NCBI GenBank assembly: GCA_964507445.1
Contig: CAZDQF010000021.1
Location: forward strand, 22,842 to 86,841
Length of the DNA: 64,000 nt
Direction: 5' to 3'
From: GCA-2683135 sp964507445
GTDB taxonomy: Bacteria > Planctomycetota > GCA-002687715
Part shown: piece by piece, positions 8,138 through 16,814 of the stretch
Layout: each line of letters starts with the position of its first letter
How positions within the stretch are numbered: position 1 is the first letter of the stretch
The notes under the pieces: generated by a model
The model's database searches: none
Told to the model about the DNA's origin: nothing
What the model saw: the letters and a program-made list of their open reading frames with translations, nothing else
Translations under genes and position numbers: made by a program

Positions 8138-9124
8138 ATGAAACGCGCTCTCATCACCGGCATCACCGGGCAGGACGGCTCCCACCTCGCCGAGTTCCTG
8201 CTCGAGAAGGGCTACCACGTGGCCGGGATGGCCCGTCGCGCCAGCGTGGATCATCATGAGCGGATCGCCCACCTGCTGGACCGGGTGCAGGTCCTGCAGG
8301 GGGACCTGCTGGACCAGAGCTCGTTGATCTCGGTGCTCGAGGCGGCGCAGCCGGACGAGGTCTACAACCTGGGGGCCATGTCCTTCGTGCCCACCTCGTG
8401 GGATCAGCCGGTGCTGACCGGGGAATTCACCGGACTCGGCGTGACCAGGCTCCTGGAAGCCGTCCGCAAGGTGAGCCCCGGGGCGCGCTTCTACCAGGCC
8501 TCCAGCTCTGAGATGTTCGGCAAGGTGACGGAGTCGCCGCAGAACGAGGACACCCCCTTCTGGCCTCGCAGCCCCTACGGCGTGGCCAAGGTCTACGGAC
8601 ATCTGGTCACGGTGAACTACCGGGAGTCCTACGGGCTCCACGCCTCCTCGGGCATCCTGTTCAACCATGAGGGGCCGCGACGCGGCCTCGAGTTCGTCAC
8701 CCGCAAGATCTCTGATGGCGTGGCTCGCATCAAGCTCGGGCTGGCCACCCAGCTGGCCCTCGGAAACCTCGACGCGCGCAGGGACTGGGGCTACGCGGGG
8801 GACTACGTTCGCGCCATGTGGCTGATGCTGCAGCAGGAGGAGCCTGGAGACTACGTGGTGGCCACCGGGGAGCAGCACAGCGTCCGCGAGTTCTGCGAGA
8901 TCGCCTTCGCCCACGTGGGGCTGGATTACCAGGCGCACGTCGTCACCGACCCGTCCCTGCTGCGACTCGCGGAGGTGGAGACGCTGCTGGGCGATGCCCG
9001 CAAGGCGCGGTCACGACTCGGTTGGCAGCCGGAGACCTCGTTCGAAGAGCTGGTTCGCATGATGGTGGACGCGGATCTGGCCTTGCAGACGCGGCTGCTG
9101 TCGGAGCGAGGTGGGGCACGGTAG
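8138..9124 (+). CDS. gmd: GDP-mannose 4,6-dehydratase
   Basis: Converts GDP-D-mannose to GDP-4-keto-6-deoxy-D-mannose, the first step toward GDP-rhamnose, GDP-fucose and related sugars. The 328-residue extended SDR protein has the NADP-binding motif GITGQDG at residues 8-14, the family-typical SSSEMFG segment (about 122-128) and catalytic YxxxK (Tyr147, Lys151). The string RRDWGYAGDYV is characteristic of Gmd. ATG 8138 starts directly before the Rossmann strand; a GTG six bases earlier is also in frame. The next gene starts at the base after the stop, so the two are one operon. Confidence 0.93.
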   Translation: MKRALITGITGQDGSHLAEFLLEKGYHVAGMARRASVDHHERIAHLLDRVQVLQGDLLDQSSLISVLEAAQPDEVYNLGAMSFVPTSWDQPVLTGEFTGLGVTRLLEAVRKVSPGARFYQASSSEMFGKVTESPQNEDTPFWPRSPYGVAKVYGHLVTVNYRESYGLHASSGILFNHEGPRRGLEFVTRKISDGVARIKLGLATQLALGNLDARRDWGYAGDYVRAMWLMLQQEEPGDYVVATGEQHSVREFCEIAFAHVGLDYQAHVVTDPSLLRLAEVETLLGDARKARSRLGWQPETSFEELVRMMVDADLALQTRLLSERGGAR

Positions 9125-10069
9125 ATGGCGTCCCGCTCACGGAGGATCCTGGTGACCGGTGCCGGCGGGTTCGTCGGCCGGGTGGCGGTGACGGCTCTCG
9201 GGGCGGAGGGCTACGAGGTGGTGGCGACCGGCCGGCGCCCGTCGTCGTCCGTCCAGGAGTTGGACGTGACCGACGCCGATGCGTGCCGGGAGGCGGTGGC
9301 GAAGGCGCGCCCTGACGGGGTGCTTCATCTGGCGGGCATGACCTATCTGCCTGCGGTGCTGGAACGGCAGCAGGAGTCCTTCGACGTCAACGTCCTCGGC
9401 ACGTTGAACGTGCTGGCTGCGGTGGCCGCGGCGGCGCCGGCGGCGCGGGTGCTCTCCATCTCCACGTGCTCGGTGTTCGGGTTGGTGGAGGAAGGGGATC
9501 TGCCCCTGGGGGAGGACGCTCCGCTCCGTGCCATGCACCCCTACGGCGTCCAGAAGATCGGCGGGGAGGTCCTCTGCCGTCGGTATCGGGAGCGTGGGCT
9601 CGACGTGGTGGTCGTGCGACCGTTCAACCACATCGGGCCGGGTCTGCACGAGCGTCTCTCCGTCGCCCACTTCGCCCGACAGATCGTCGACGCCGAGGAG
9701 GGCGTCCGGGAACCGGTGCTGAAGGTCGGGAACCTGACCGCCAGGCGAGATTTTACGGACGTCCGTGATGTGGTGCGGGCATACCTCGCCCTCCTGTGTC
9801 TCGAGCAGCCGCCTCCGCTGGTGCACGTCGCCAGCGGTGTCTCGATCCCCATGAGCGAAGTGCTCGAGACCCTCTGCTCCCAGGCCCGCGTGAGCCTGTC
9901 CGTGGAGACGGACCCGTCGCGCCTCCGTCCGCTGGATACTCCGGATCTGGTGGGGGACGCGTCGTTGTTGCGTGAGCGCTGCGGCTGGGCTCCGCGCTTT
10001 CCCATCGCGGAGTGCCTGAGTCGGGTGCTGGCGTCGGTGCGGGGCGAAGACTACGGGGGCGACTGGTGA
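9125..10069 (+). CDS. NAD-dependent epimerase/reductase, probable GDP-4-keto-6-deoxymannose reductase
   Basis: 314-residue extended SDR protein: GAGGFVG at residues 12-18, catalytic YxxxK at Tyr140/Lys144, and RPFNHIGPG, a string common in RMD-type reductases that make GDP-D-rhamnose. Following gmd without any gap, the most likely job is reduction of the Gmd product. An alternative is GDP-fucose synthase, but the RPFNHIGPG string and overall size favour RMD. The ATG begins on the base after the gmd stop; the 3' end overlaps the MATE gene by four bases (GTGA). Confidence 0.8.
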   Translation: MASRSRRILVTGAGGFVGRVAVTALGAEGYEVVATGRRPSSSVQELDVTDADACREAVAKARPDGVLHLAGMTYLPAVLERQQESFDVNVLGTLNVLAAVAAAAPAARVLSISTCSVFGLVEEGDLPLGEDAPLRAMHPYGVQKIGGEVLCRRYRERGLDVVVVRPFNHIGPGLHERLSVAHFARQIVDAEEGVREPVLKVGNLTARRDFTDVRDVVRAYLALLCLEQPPPLVHVASGVSIPMSEVLETLCSQARVSLSVETDPSRLRPLDTPDLVGDASLLRERCGWAPRFPIAECLSRVLASVRGEDYGGDW

Positions 10070-11514
10070 CCGAGGCGCTGAACGAGGAGCAGGCGGAGGC
10101 GCCGCTCGCCGGCGACCTGACCCGCGGGACCCTGTGGGCGCGCTGTCTGCGTTATGGCGCCCCCCTGGCCCTGGGAATGATGGGCCACGGCCTGTTCAAC
10201 CTGGTGGATCTGGTGATCGTGGGGCGGGTCGGGGCGGGGGCCATCGCCTCGGTCACCATCTCGGGGATCGTGCTCACCATCGTGATGCTCGTCTTTGATG
10301 GGGTCTCCAACATCACCGTGGCGTTGACCGCCCAGGGACACGCGGCCGGACGCCGCAACGCCGTGCATGACGTCGCCTGGGAGTCGTTCTGGCTGACCAT
10401 GTGGGCGGGGGTCGTCTCGGGAGCCCTGTTCTACTTCCTGGCTGAACCCACGGTCGCCCTGTTCGAATTCCAGCGTCCGGAGACCGTGGACGCCGGGGTC
10501 TCCTACCTCCAGGTCATGTCCATCGGGAACATCGCCATGTTCCTGATCATGCAGACGACGGCGGTTCTCCGCGGTCTCGGCAACGCGTTCTGGCCCCTGG
10601 TGATCCTGGTGGGCGCCAACGCGCTCAACATCCTCCTCGATATCCTGCTGGTGTTCGGGTATTGGGGATTCCCGGAGATGGGCGTCGTGGGCGCCGCGTG
10701 GGCCACGGTCATCGCCCGCGGGATCGGCGGGCTGGTGGGGCTGTGGCTGCTCTGGGAGGGTGTCGTGGAGGGGGTCTGCCTGCGGGCGTATCCGTTCCGC
10801 AAGCGTTACCGGTACCTGAAGTCCCTCATCTTCGTCGGTCTCCCCACCTCCTTGCAGCTCGGTGCTCGCGTGCTGGCGGTGTTCCTGCTGCTGAAGCTTG
10901 GACAGGCGGCCTACACGGGGCAGCCGGACGCGTTCGTGGACGGGACCGGGTTGTGTCTGCGGTTGGAGATGGTGGCCGTGTTCCTGGGGATGGGCTGGGG
11001 CGCAGCGGCCACGGGAATCGTCGGACAGAATCTCGGCGCGCGACGAGTCCGACGAGCCAACAGCGCCGCCTGGGTCCTGGTGGGGTACGCGGTTGTCACC
11101 ATGAGCATCTCGGGAGCGTGCCTGTGGTTCTTCCGGGACGCTCTGTTCGCGGGCGTGGGGCCGGAGATCGCGCCTGAGGGAATGGCTGAGGGGGCCGACT
11201 ACCTCGCCGTGACCATCCCGTTCTATCCCATCATGGCGTTCGCCTTCGTGATCTCCCGGTCGCTCAACGGAGCAGGCAGCACGAAGACGCCCATGTTCAT
11301 CGACCTCTTCCTCTACCTGGGAGTGTTGCCACCCCTGGCTCTGGCGTTGTCAGGTCTGGGGATCTTCGGCCACTTCGAGACGGAGACGACCTCACCGCAG
11401 GGTGTCTGGTGGGCGATCGTCCTGACGCATGTGGCCGCCAGTCTCGCTTATGCGACGGTCTGGCGGCGTGGGCACTGGCGCAGGAAGAGGTTGGCCGAAT
11501 TGCACCTTGACTGA
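10066..11514 (+). CDS. MATE-family (MOP superfamily) transporter
   Basis: 482-residue polytopic membrane protein with about 12 hydrophobic segments in two homologous halves, the MATE arrangement; GLFNLVDLVIVGRVG near residues 42-56 is a typical first-helix pattern. Family members exchange cations for drugs or metabolites, and relatives in the MOP superfamily flip lipid-linked sugars. The start is GTG 10066, overlapping the stop of the reductase gene as GTGA. Being coupled to gmd-rmd, a role in glycoconjugate export is conceivable, but sequence alone favours a MATE exporter over Wzx. Confidence 0.85.
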   Translation: MTEALNEEQAEAPLAGDLTRGTLWARCLRYGAPLALGMMGHGLFNLVDLVIVGRVGAGAIASVTISGIVLTIVMLVFDGVSNITVALTAQGHAAGRRNAVHDVAWESFWLTMWAGVVSGALFYFLAEPTVALFEFQRPETVDAGVSYLQVMSIGNIAMFLIMQTTAVLRGLGNAFWPLVILVGANALNILLDILLVFGYWGFPEMGVVGAAWATVIARGIGGLVGLWLLWEGVVEGVCLRAYPFRKRYRYLKSLIFVGLPTSLQLGARVLAVFLLLKLGQAAYTGQPDAFVDGTGLCLRLEMVAVFLGMGWGAAATGIVGQNLGARRVRRANSAAWVLVGYAVVTMSISGACLWFFRDALFAGVGPEIAPEGMAEGADYLAVTIPFYPIMAFAFVISRSLNGAGSTKTPMFIDLFLYLGVLPPLALALSGLGIFGHFETETTSPQGVWWAIVLTHVAASLAYATVWRRGHWRRKRLAELHLD

Positions 11515-11850
11515 GGGGCGTGTCTCAAGGCTGACATATCCGGCGTGTCGGAGCGCCTTTGCATGGGTTGGGTCTCGATTGGCGCCGTCGTCACGCCATT
11601 CCCGGGGATAGACTCCTGTGTCCGTCTAGACAAAACGTGGCAGAAAGTTGCGTATTTGTTTGACGCGTGTCCCCCTGCGTGAGAGTCTGGAAGTGTCATC
11701 TTCGTCGGCCGTCTTAGTCCCCCCGGACCAGCTTGCTTCGGTCGTCGGAGCCCCACCTAACCAAGACTCGCATCATCAGATCCAGTCCGAGGGCACAGCT
11801 CGCCGCCGCCGTCGGAAGGTGTCAGTCTGCAACCCGGGAACACGCCACCG
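11515..11850 (+). other. 336-bp intergenic region upstream of the sigma54 activator gene
   Basis: No convincing gene, promoter or terminator. It contains a sigma54-like element at 11638-11651 whose spacing is one base too short, a TTGACG at 11660-11665 without a matching -10, and one GTCTCAAGG string at 11522-11530 identical to an arm of the dyads near 20983-20998. Confidence 0.4.
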
Positions 11851-12930
11851 ATGAGCCTCGAGAGCCCCACCATCTCTCGCTCAAACGACGGGGATCGAGT
11901 CCCGCTACTCGGTCAGTCCGCAGCGCTCCGCCACGTGCGGCGATTGATCAAGACGGCTTGCAAGTTCGACGTCCCTGTCCTCATCACGGGGGAGAGCGGT
12001 ACGGGTAAGGAGCTTGCCGCGCGGGCCATCCATCAAGGGAGCGTTAGAGCCGATGAGCCCTTTGTCGCCATGAACTGTGGTGCCATCCCCGACGGGCTGG
12101 TCGAGAGCGAGTTGTTCGGCCACGCGAAGGGCGCGTTTACCGGAGCCGTCGTGGCTCGCGACGGCGCGTTCGCGCAAGCCAGCGGCGGCACCATCCTGCT
12201 TGACGAGATCAGCGAATTTCGTCTCGACCTGCAGGTGAAGTTGCTGCGTGTCCTGCAGGAGAAGCGTGTCCTGCCTCTCGGCGCGAAGGCTGACCAGACG
12301 GTGGACGTGAGAGTCCTCGCCTGTGCCAACCGGACCCTGGGTGAGGAGATCGACGGCGGGCGTTTCCGCAGCGACCTCTACTACCGCCTGGCCGTCTTCC
12401 CCATTCATCTCCCGCCCCTGCGTGAGCGCGAGGGTGATGTGCTGTTGCTCGGGCAGAGCTTCCTGGATGAGTTCGCCAGCACCCACCAGCGCGGTGTCCA
12501 GGGGTTCGCTCCTGACGCCATCGAAGCCCTGGAGAACTGGGTCTGGCCCGGCAACGTCCGCGAGCTCCGCAACGTCGTCGAGCGTGCCGTGATCCTCTCC
12601 TCCGGAGAAGAGGTGGGTGCTCACGCCCTGCCGATCGAGGTCCAGAACGGCGCCGCCACCGAGCTGACCCCGGCCGCTCCGCCCGCCGCTGGGCGCCCCG
12701 CGGCTGCGATGCCCGCGACCATGACCGACGATCCGGAGCCGCCCCGGGATGAGGACGAGATCATCCCTCTGGTGGACGAGGAGCGCAGGGTCATCTCCCG
12801 AGCCCTGGGCAAGGGCGGCTGGAAGGTGCCGGATGTCGCAAAGCGGCTCGGCATGAGCCGCGCGACGCTCTACCGCAAGATTCGCAAGCTGGGGATTCAG
12901 CGTCCCGGCACCCACCACGGCGACTATTGA
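11851..12930 (+). CDS. Sigma54-dependent transcriptional activator without receiver domain
   Basis: AAA+ bacterial enhancer-binding protein that remodels sigma54-RNA polymerase. Of 359 residues, only about 20 precede the AAA+ domain. Walker A GESGTGK is at residues 47-53, the sigma54-contacting GAFTGA loop at 94-99 and Walker B GGTILLDE at 112-119. A Pro/Ala-rich linker (about 270-300) leads to a Fis-type helix-turn-helix (about 305-350, with AKRLGMSRATLYRKI). Absence of a receiver, GAF or PAS domain resembles PspF, so activity is probably set by a partner protein or by expression. It stands alone; an exact sigma54 promoter lies 9 kb away at 20905-20919. Confidence 0.93.
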   Translation: MSLESPTISRSNDGDRVPLLGQSAALRHVRRLIKTACKFDVPVLITGESGTGKELAARAIHQGSVRADEPFVAMNCGAIPDGLVESELFGHAKGAFTGAVVARDGAFAQASGGTILLDEISEFRLDLQVKLLRVLQEKRVLPLGAKADQTVDVRVLACANRTLGEEIDGGRFRSDLYYRLAVFPIHLPPLREREGDVLLLGQSFLDEFASTHQRGVQGFAPDAIEALENWVWPGNVRELRNVVERAVILSSGEEVGAHALPIEVQNGAATELTPAAPPAAGRPAAAMPATMTDDPEPPRDEDEIIPLVDEERRVISRALGKGGWKVPDVAKRLGMSRATLYRKIRKLGIQRPGTHHGDY

Positions 12931-13129
12931 CCGACTCGCGTCCCGGTCGCTCCCTCGCGCTGTCGGCTGAGTCTGCCGCCACGCCGCGAGCCGGTTGATC
13001 CTCGGATTCCTGGTGGGGCAGGGTGCGTTGATGGCCGCGTAACCGGACGACCCATCGGTGGCTTCCGCCTTTATCGAGCAGACCTCAGCGCTCCAGCCTC
13101 CTCTTGATCGCGGCCATGGCCGCTCGGGA

Positions 13130-16100
13130 TCAGAGGAACGTGTAAGCCACCACGTCGCTGTGTACCCAGGGCGTGTTGGCGCTGCTGAAGAAGTAGGTGA
13201 GGGCGTACCAGGTCTGCCCGGAGAACGAGTTGATGACCGGGCTCGGTCCCCAGGAGAACACGCTGTCGCCGTTGGGTGAGAGCGTGCCTACGAATGGCGG
13301 GGCCCCGGTTGAGTACAGCCCCAGCAGGTCGTTGAAGGGGATGTGCAAACCTCCCCACCAGCCGGTGCCGAAACCGGGGCCGGCGTTGGCGGTGTGCATG
13401 GTGAAGGCGCTGAAGTAGGTGTTCCCGGCCGGACCGTGAGCCACCTCGATGCGCAGGGTGTCTGCGCCTCCCGGCTGGCTGATACGGAGGTAGACCGCCT
13501 CGTCGCAGCCCATGTCCGGGCAGGCCCCGGAGGGCCGGGCGTCACCGTCGATGTCCGTCGTGAGCATGCTCGGGGGAGCGGACCCGGTGTCTCGGCAGGG
13601 TGAGTTGGGCAGCAGGTGGAAGTCCATGGCCGCCGGGTCCACGAAGGCCGGGTCTACGGAGATGTTCCCCGTGCCCGGGTAGCCCCCCTGGACGTTGCAG
13701 TAGTCGATGGTGTACAGGCCCGGCCCGGAGAGCTCCGAGCTGCCGTCGGCCCAGAAGATGGAGTTCATTCCGGTGACGGTGGAGAGCCCGTCGGCGTAAA
13801 CGCCGCCGCCGTTACCGCCGGCGTTCTGGCTGAACGTGCAGCTGTCCACGGTCATCTGAGTGCCGGCTACGTTGACGCCGCCGCCGTTGCCGGAGGCGAT
13901 GTTGGCGGCGACCGTGGCCCCGTTCAGGGTGAGGGGCGCTTGCGCCGCGTGGATGCCGCCGCCGTCCACGGCGGAGTTCAGGATCACCTGTGAACGCTCG
14001 ACCGTGAGGCCCGTGGCCGCCGGCATGACGGCTACGCCGCCGCCGTTGCCGCCGCTGGTGTTGGAGTTGACCACGCAGCCGTTGAGGGTGGCGGCTCCGG
14101 CCGGGCCGTTGACCGCGACGCCGCCGCCGTGGCTGATGGCGGCGTTGCCGCTGATGGTGCAGGCGTTGAGGTTGACCGTGGACGGTCCGCTGACCACGAC
14201 CCCCGCCCCGTCCACGTTCGCGGTGTTGGCTTCGATGGCGCAGTCGTTCATGGTCAGCACGGAGTTCCAGTCACAGAACACCCCTCCGCCGGACTGGGCG
14301 GAGTTGCTGTCCACGACGCAGTTGGTGATGGTCGGGTTGGAGGCGAACACGGCGGCGATCCCGCCGCCGTTGGTGGCCGAGTTGCCCTCGAAGGTGCAGC
14401 CGTCCACGGCGTTCGGCGTGGAGGTGGCGATCCAGAGGCCGCCGCCGTCTCCGTTTACGGTGTTGTTCTGGAACAGGGTGTTGGAGAGGTCCACGGTGGA
14501 GCCCTGTTCCGCTGCGATGCCGCCGCCGTGCGCGGCGACGGTGCCCTGGCAGACGTTGTTCTTGAAGGTGCAGCCGTCGATGCTGAGGGGGCCGTTGCCG
14601 CGACAGAGCATGCCCGCGCCGCTGCCGAACAGGGTCTTGTTGGCGTCGAACGTGGTGCTCAGGATCTGGGCCGTGGCCGGTGATTCGTAGAGCAGGCCGC
14701 CGCCTTCCACGACGCCCGTGCCGTTGGAGATGGTGCAGGAGGTGACCGTGAGGTCGGAGGTCTGCCCGACGTAGATGCCGCCGCCGGAGAGGCCTGCGTG
14801 GTTGCCGTCCATGGTGCAGGACGTGACGGCGCAGGTGGCGCCTCCCACGTGGATGCCGCCGCCGTGGCCGGTGCAGGTGTTCTGGTTTATCTGGCCGCCG
14901 CTGACGTTCACCGTGGACGTGGGCATCAGCCAGATGCCGCCGCCGTTGCCGCCCGCGTTGTTGTTGGTGATGTCGCAGCCGTTGATGTTGGCCACGCCGG
15001 AGGGCCCGTTGACGGCGATGCCGCCGCCGTCATTGGTGGCTGAGTTGGCGTCGATGGTGCAGTTGTCCAGGGTGACGCTGGATGTGCCGTCGCAGTAGAC
15101 CGCGCCGGCGCTCTGTGCCGTGTTCCCGTCGATGGTGCAGTTGGTCAGCGTGGGGTTGGAGGTGACGACGCAGGCGATCCCGCCGCCCAATACCGCTGCG
15201 GTGGAGGCGGTGATACGGCAGTTGCGGATGGTCGGCGAGCTGGCTGAACAGAGCACGCCGCCGCCCGCGGCCACGGTGTATCCCCCCTGCAGCGTGAACC
15301 CATCGATGACGCTGCCCGGTCCCTCGCCGCTGACGAAGGACACGGCCCTGTTCTGGCTGCCTGCGTCGATGGTCGTAAGGGCCACCCCCTGGGCCGCGAG
15401 CAGGGTGATGGGCTTTCCCATGAAGTCGATGGCCTCGTTGTAGACGCCCGGGGCCACGATGATGGTGTCTCCCGGCACCGCGGCGGTGATCGTCGCCTGG
15501 ATGTTGGTGAAGGGACTTGATGCGGTGCCGCAGCCCGGGTTGGGGCCGTTGGTGCTGACGTACCAGGTGCCGGTGCTGGCGGTGGACGTGTACTCGTCAG
15601 CGCCGATGTCCGGTGCGCCGCCCACGATCCGAGGGTCTCCGTCCACGTCCGTGGTGGGGAAGTAGAGGACGCTGGATGTGCCCGCTTCGAGGCAGGGGGA
15701 GTTGCATCGGATGTGGAAGTTGCCCCCCACCGGGCTCTCGAACTGGGGGTCCATGTTGATGATGGCGACGCCTGCGGCTCCGCCGAGGATGTTGCAGTAC
15801 GCGTAGACCGGGGCGGCGCTGGAGGCCTGGGCCACCTCGTCCGGGGTGTTGCCCCAGATGATGGAGTTGGTGATGTCCGGCGCGGCGTTGAAGGACAGGT
15901 ACATGGCGCCGCCCACCGCGCCGACGCTCGTGTTGTTGGTCAGGGTGCAGTTGACGAACTTGGGAGCGGCGCCGACGCCGACGTAGACCGCCGCGCCTTC
16001 CGCGTTGGTCGTGTTCTCCAGGAACGCGCAGTTCACGAAGATCGGGCTCATGTTGCTGCCGATGTAGGCGCCCCCGCCGCGGGAGGTGGCGGTGTTGGCT

Positions 16101-16642
16101 CTGATGATGCAGCTCTGGATGCGCGGAGAGCCGTTGGAACAGTCGATGCCGGCGCCGTTGGTGCTTGAACCACCTGTCAGGGTGAACCCCTCGAGGACGC
16201 AAGAGCTGCTCTCACCGTTGACGAAGACCACGCAGGACATGAGGGCCGGTGCCTGGATGGCGGTGACGGCGGCGCCTCCGGAGGACCGCAGGACAACGGT
16301 CTTGCCGAAGAAGTTGATGGACTCGTTGTAGGTGCCGGGGGACACCTCGATGATCTCACCGAAGGAGGCGGCGTTGATGCCCTGGGTGATGGTGTTGAAG
16401 GGCGCGTTCACGGTGCCGTTGCCGCCGGCCTGGGCCGCCACGTCCACGTACCAGATGGTCTGGCCGTACGCGCAGACCGCCCCTATCCCGAGGACGAGGA
16501 GGAGCCTCGTGAGCCCGGTGGCGGTTCGTCGTCGTGGTCGGCGACGCGGTACGGCTTGAGGATCGCCCGGGGGTCTTGCGGGTGCGCACGACGCTGCGGG
16601 GTGCTCCTTCGGCCGACCGTAAAGGGTCTTGGCGGATGACAT
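13130..16642 (-). CDS. Secreted right-handed parallel beta-helix repeat protein
   Basis: 1170 residues. A long Arg-rich N-terminus (residues 1-43) precedes a hydrophobic signal segment (LTRLLLVLGIGAVCAYG). Two related units open with WYVD and WYVS, each with an APFNTITQGI-like or SPFTNIQATI segment and a PGTYNE or PGVYNE motif, the start of NosD/DUF1565-type beta-helices. Between them and after them run dozens of 20-30-residue coils of the form NCTI-x-N-x-A-x-x-GGGI. DVDGD...GADEY and DIDGD...GCDEAVY mark two choice-of-anchor-Q-like ends. The C-terminal 110 residues are Trp/Tyr/Phe-rich and could serve anchoring or export. No catalytic residues are recognisable. Such proteins are exported and often bind or cleave polysaccharides. 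Confidence 0.85.
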   Translation of the reverse strand: MSSAKTLYGRPKEHPAASCAPARPPGDPQAVPRRRPRRRTATGLTRLLLVLGIGAVCAYGQTIWYVDVAAQAGGNGTVNAPFNTITQGINAASFGEIIEVSPGTYNESINFFGKTVVLRSSGGAAVTAIQAPALMSCVVFVNGESSSCVLEGFTLTGGSSTNGAGIDCSNGSPRIQSCIIRANTATSRGGGAYIGSNMSPIFVNCAFLENTTNAEGAAVYVGVGAAPKFVNCTLTNNTSVGAVGGAMYLSFNAAPDITNSIIWGNTPDEVAQASSAAPVYAYCNILGGAAGVAIINMDPQFESPVGGNFHIRCNSPCLEAGTSSVLYFPTTDVDGDPRIVGGAPDIGADEYTSTASTGTWYVSTNGPNPGCGTASSPFTNIQATITAAVPGDTIIVAPGVYNEAIDFMGKPITLLAAQGVALTTIDAGSQNRAVSFVSGEGPGSVIDGFTLQGGYTVAAGGGVLCSASSPTIRNCRITASTAAVLGGGIACVVTSNPTLTNCTIDGNTAQSAGAVYCDGTSSVTLDNCTIDANSATNDGGGIAVNGPSGVANINGCDITNNNAGGNGGGIWLMPTSTVNVSGGQINQNTCTGHGGGIHVGGATCAVTSCTMDGNHAGLSGGGIYVGQTSDLTVTSCTISNGTGVVEGGGLLYESPATAQILSTTFDANKTLFGSGAGMLCRGNGPLSIDGCTFKNNVCQGTVAAHGGGIAAEQGSTVDLSNTLFQNNTVNGDGGGLWIATSTPNAVDGCTFEGNSATNGGGIAAVFASNPTITNCVVDSNSAQSGGGVFCDWNSVLTMNDCAIEANTANVDGAGVVVSGPSTVNLNACTISGNAAISHGGGVAVNGPAGAATLNGCVVNSNTSGGNGGGVAVMPAATGLTVERSQVILNSAVDGGGIHAAQAPLTLNGATVAANIASGNGGGVNVAGTQMTVDSCTFSQNAGGNGGGVYADGLSTVTGMNSIFWADGSSELSGPGLYTIDYCNVQGGYPGTGNISVDPAFVDPAAMDFHLLPNSPCRDTGSAPPSMLTTDIDGDARPSGACPDMGCDEAVYLRISQPGGADTLRIEVAHGPAGNTYFSAFTMHTANAGPGFGTGWWGGLHIPFNDLLGLYSTGAPPFVGTLSPNGDSVFSWGPSPVINSFSGQTWYALTYFFSSANTPWVHSDVVAYTFL
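13820..16100. repeat. Degenerate coding repeat of beta-helix coils
   Basis: The plus strand shows the string GCCGCCGCCGTT and variants at intervals of about 60-100 bases. They encode the recurring Asn-Gly-Gly-Gly turn of the beta-helix on the minus strand, so this is protein repetition, not an independent DNA element. Confidence 0.7.
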
Positions 16643-16759
16643 TAGGACGCTATAGCTTCAGTGGAGTCTACCCCCCGTTGGAGCCGCGGGGCGTATCGTT
16701 GAGGACCGCGTGAGGGGGGCGAATTGCCGCGCGGCGAAGCGCCAATTGCACCATGACGA

Positions 16760-16791
16760 CAGGCGCGGTCCCGGTCGTGGGACCGCGCCTG
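16760..16791 (-). terminator. Strong hairpin downstream of the SBBP gene
   Basis: A perfect 13-bp inverted repeat (16760-16772 with 16779-16791) around a 6-base loop lies 23 bases past the stop of the minus-strand gene. There is no U-tract, so it may be a transcript 3'-end stabiliser or a non-canonical terminator. Confidence 0.55.
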
Positions 16792-16814
16792 CGGTGGCGG
16801 TCGCTTCGACCTGC

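Noticed and set aside
11522..11530. GTCTCAAGG shared with one dyad arm near 20990, also at 53273-53281
   Set aside because: The same 9-mer also occurs inside the amidotransferase coding region (about 63109), so chance occurrence is likely and no inverted partner is present.
11638..11651. Sigma54-like element TGGCA-GAAAG-TTGC before the activator gene
   Set aside because: GG-to-GC spacing is 9 bases instead of the strict 10; one-base deletions normally abolish sigma54 promoters.
13110..13123. 14-bp palindrome GCGGCCATGGCCGC as a terminator of the beta-helix gene
   Set aside because: It has no loop large enough for a stable hairpin and no U-tract; more likely chance in GC-rich sequence.
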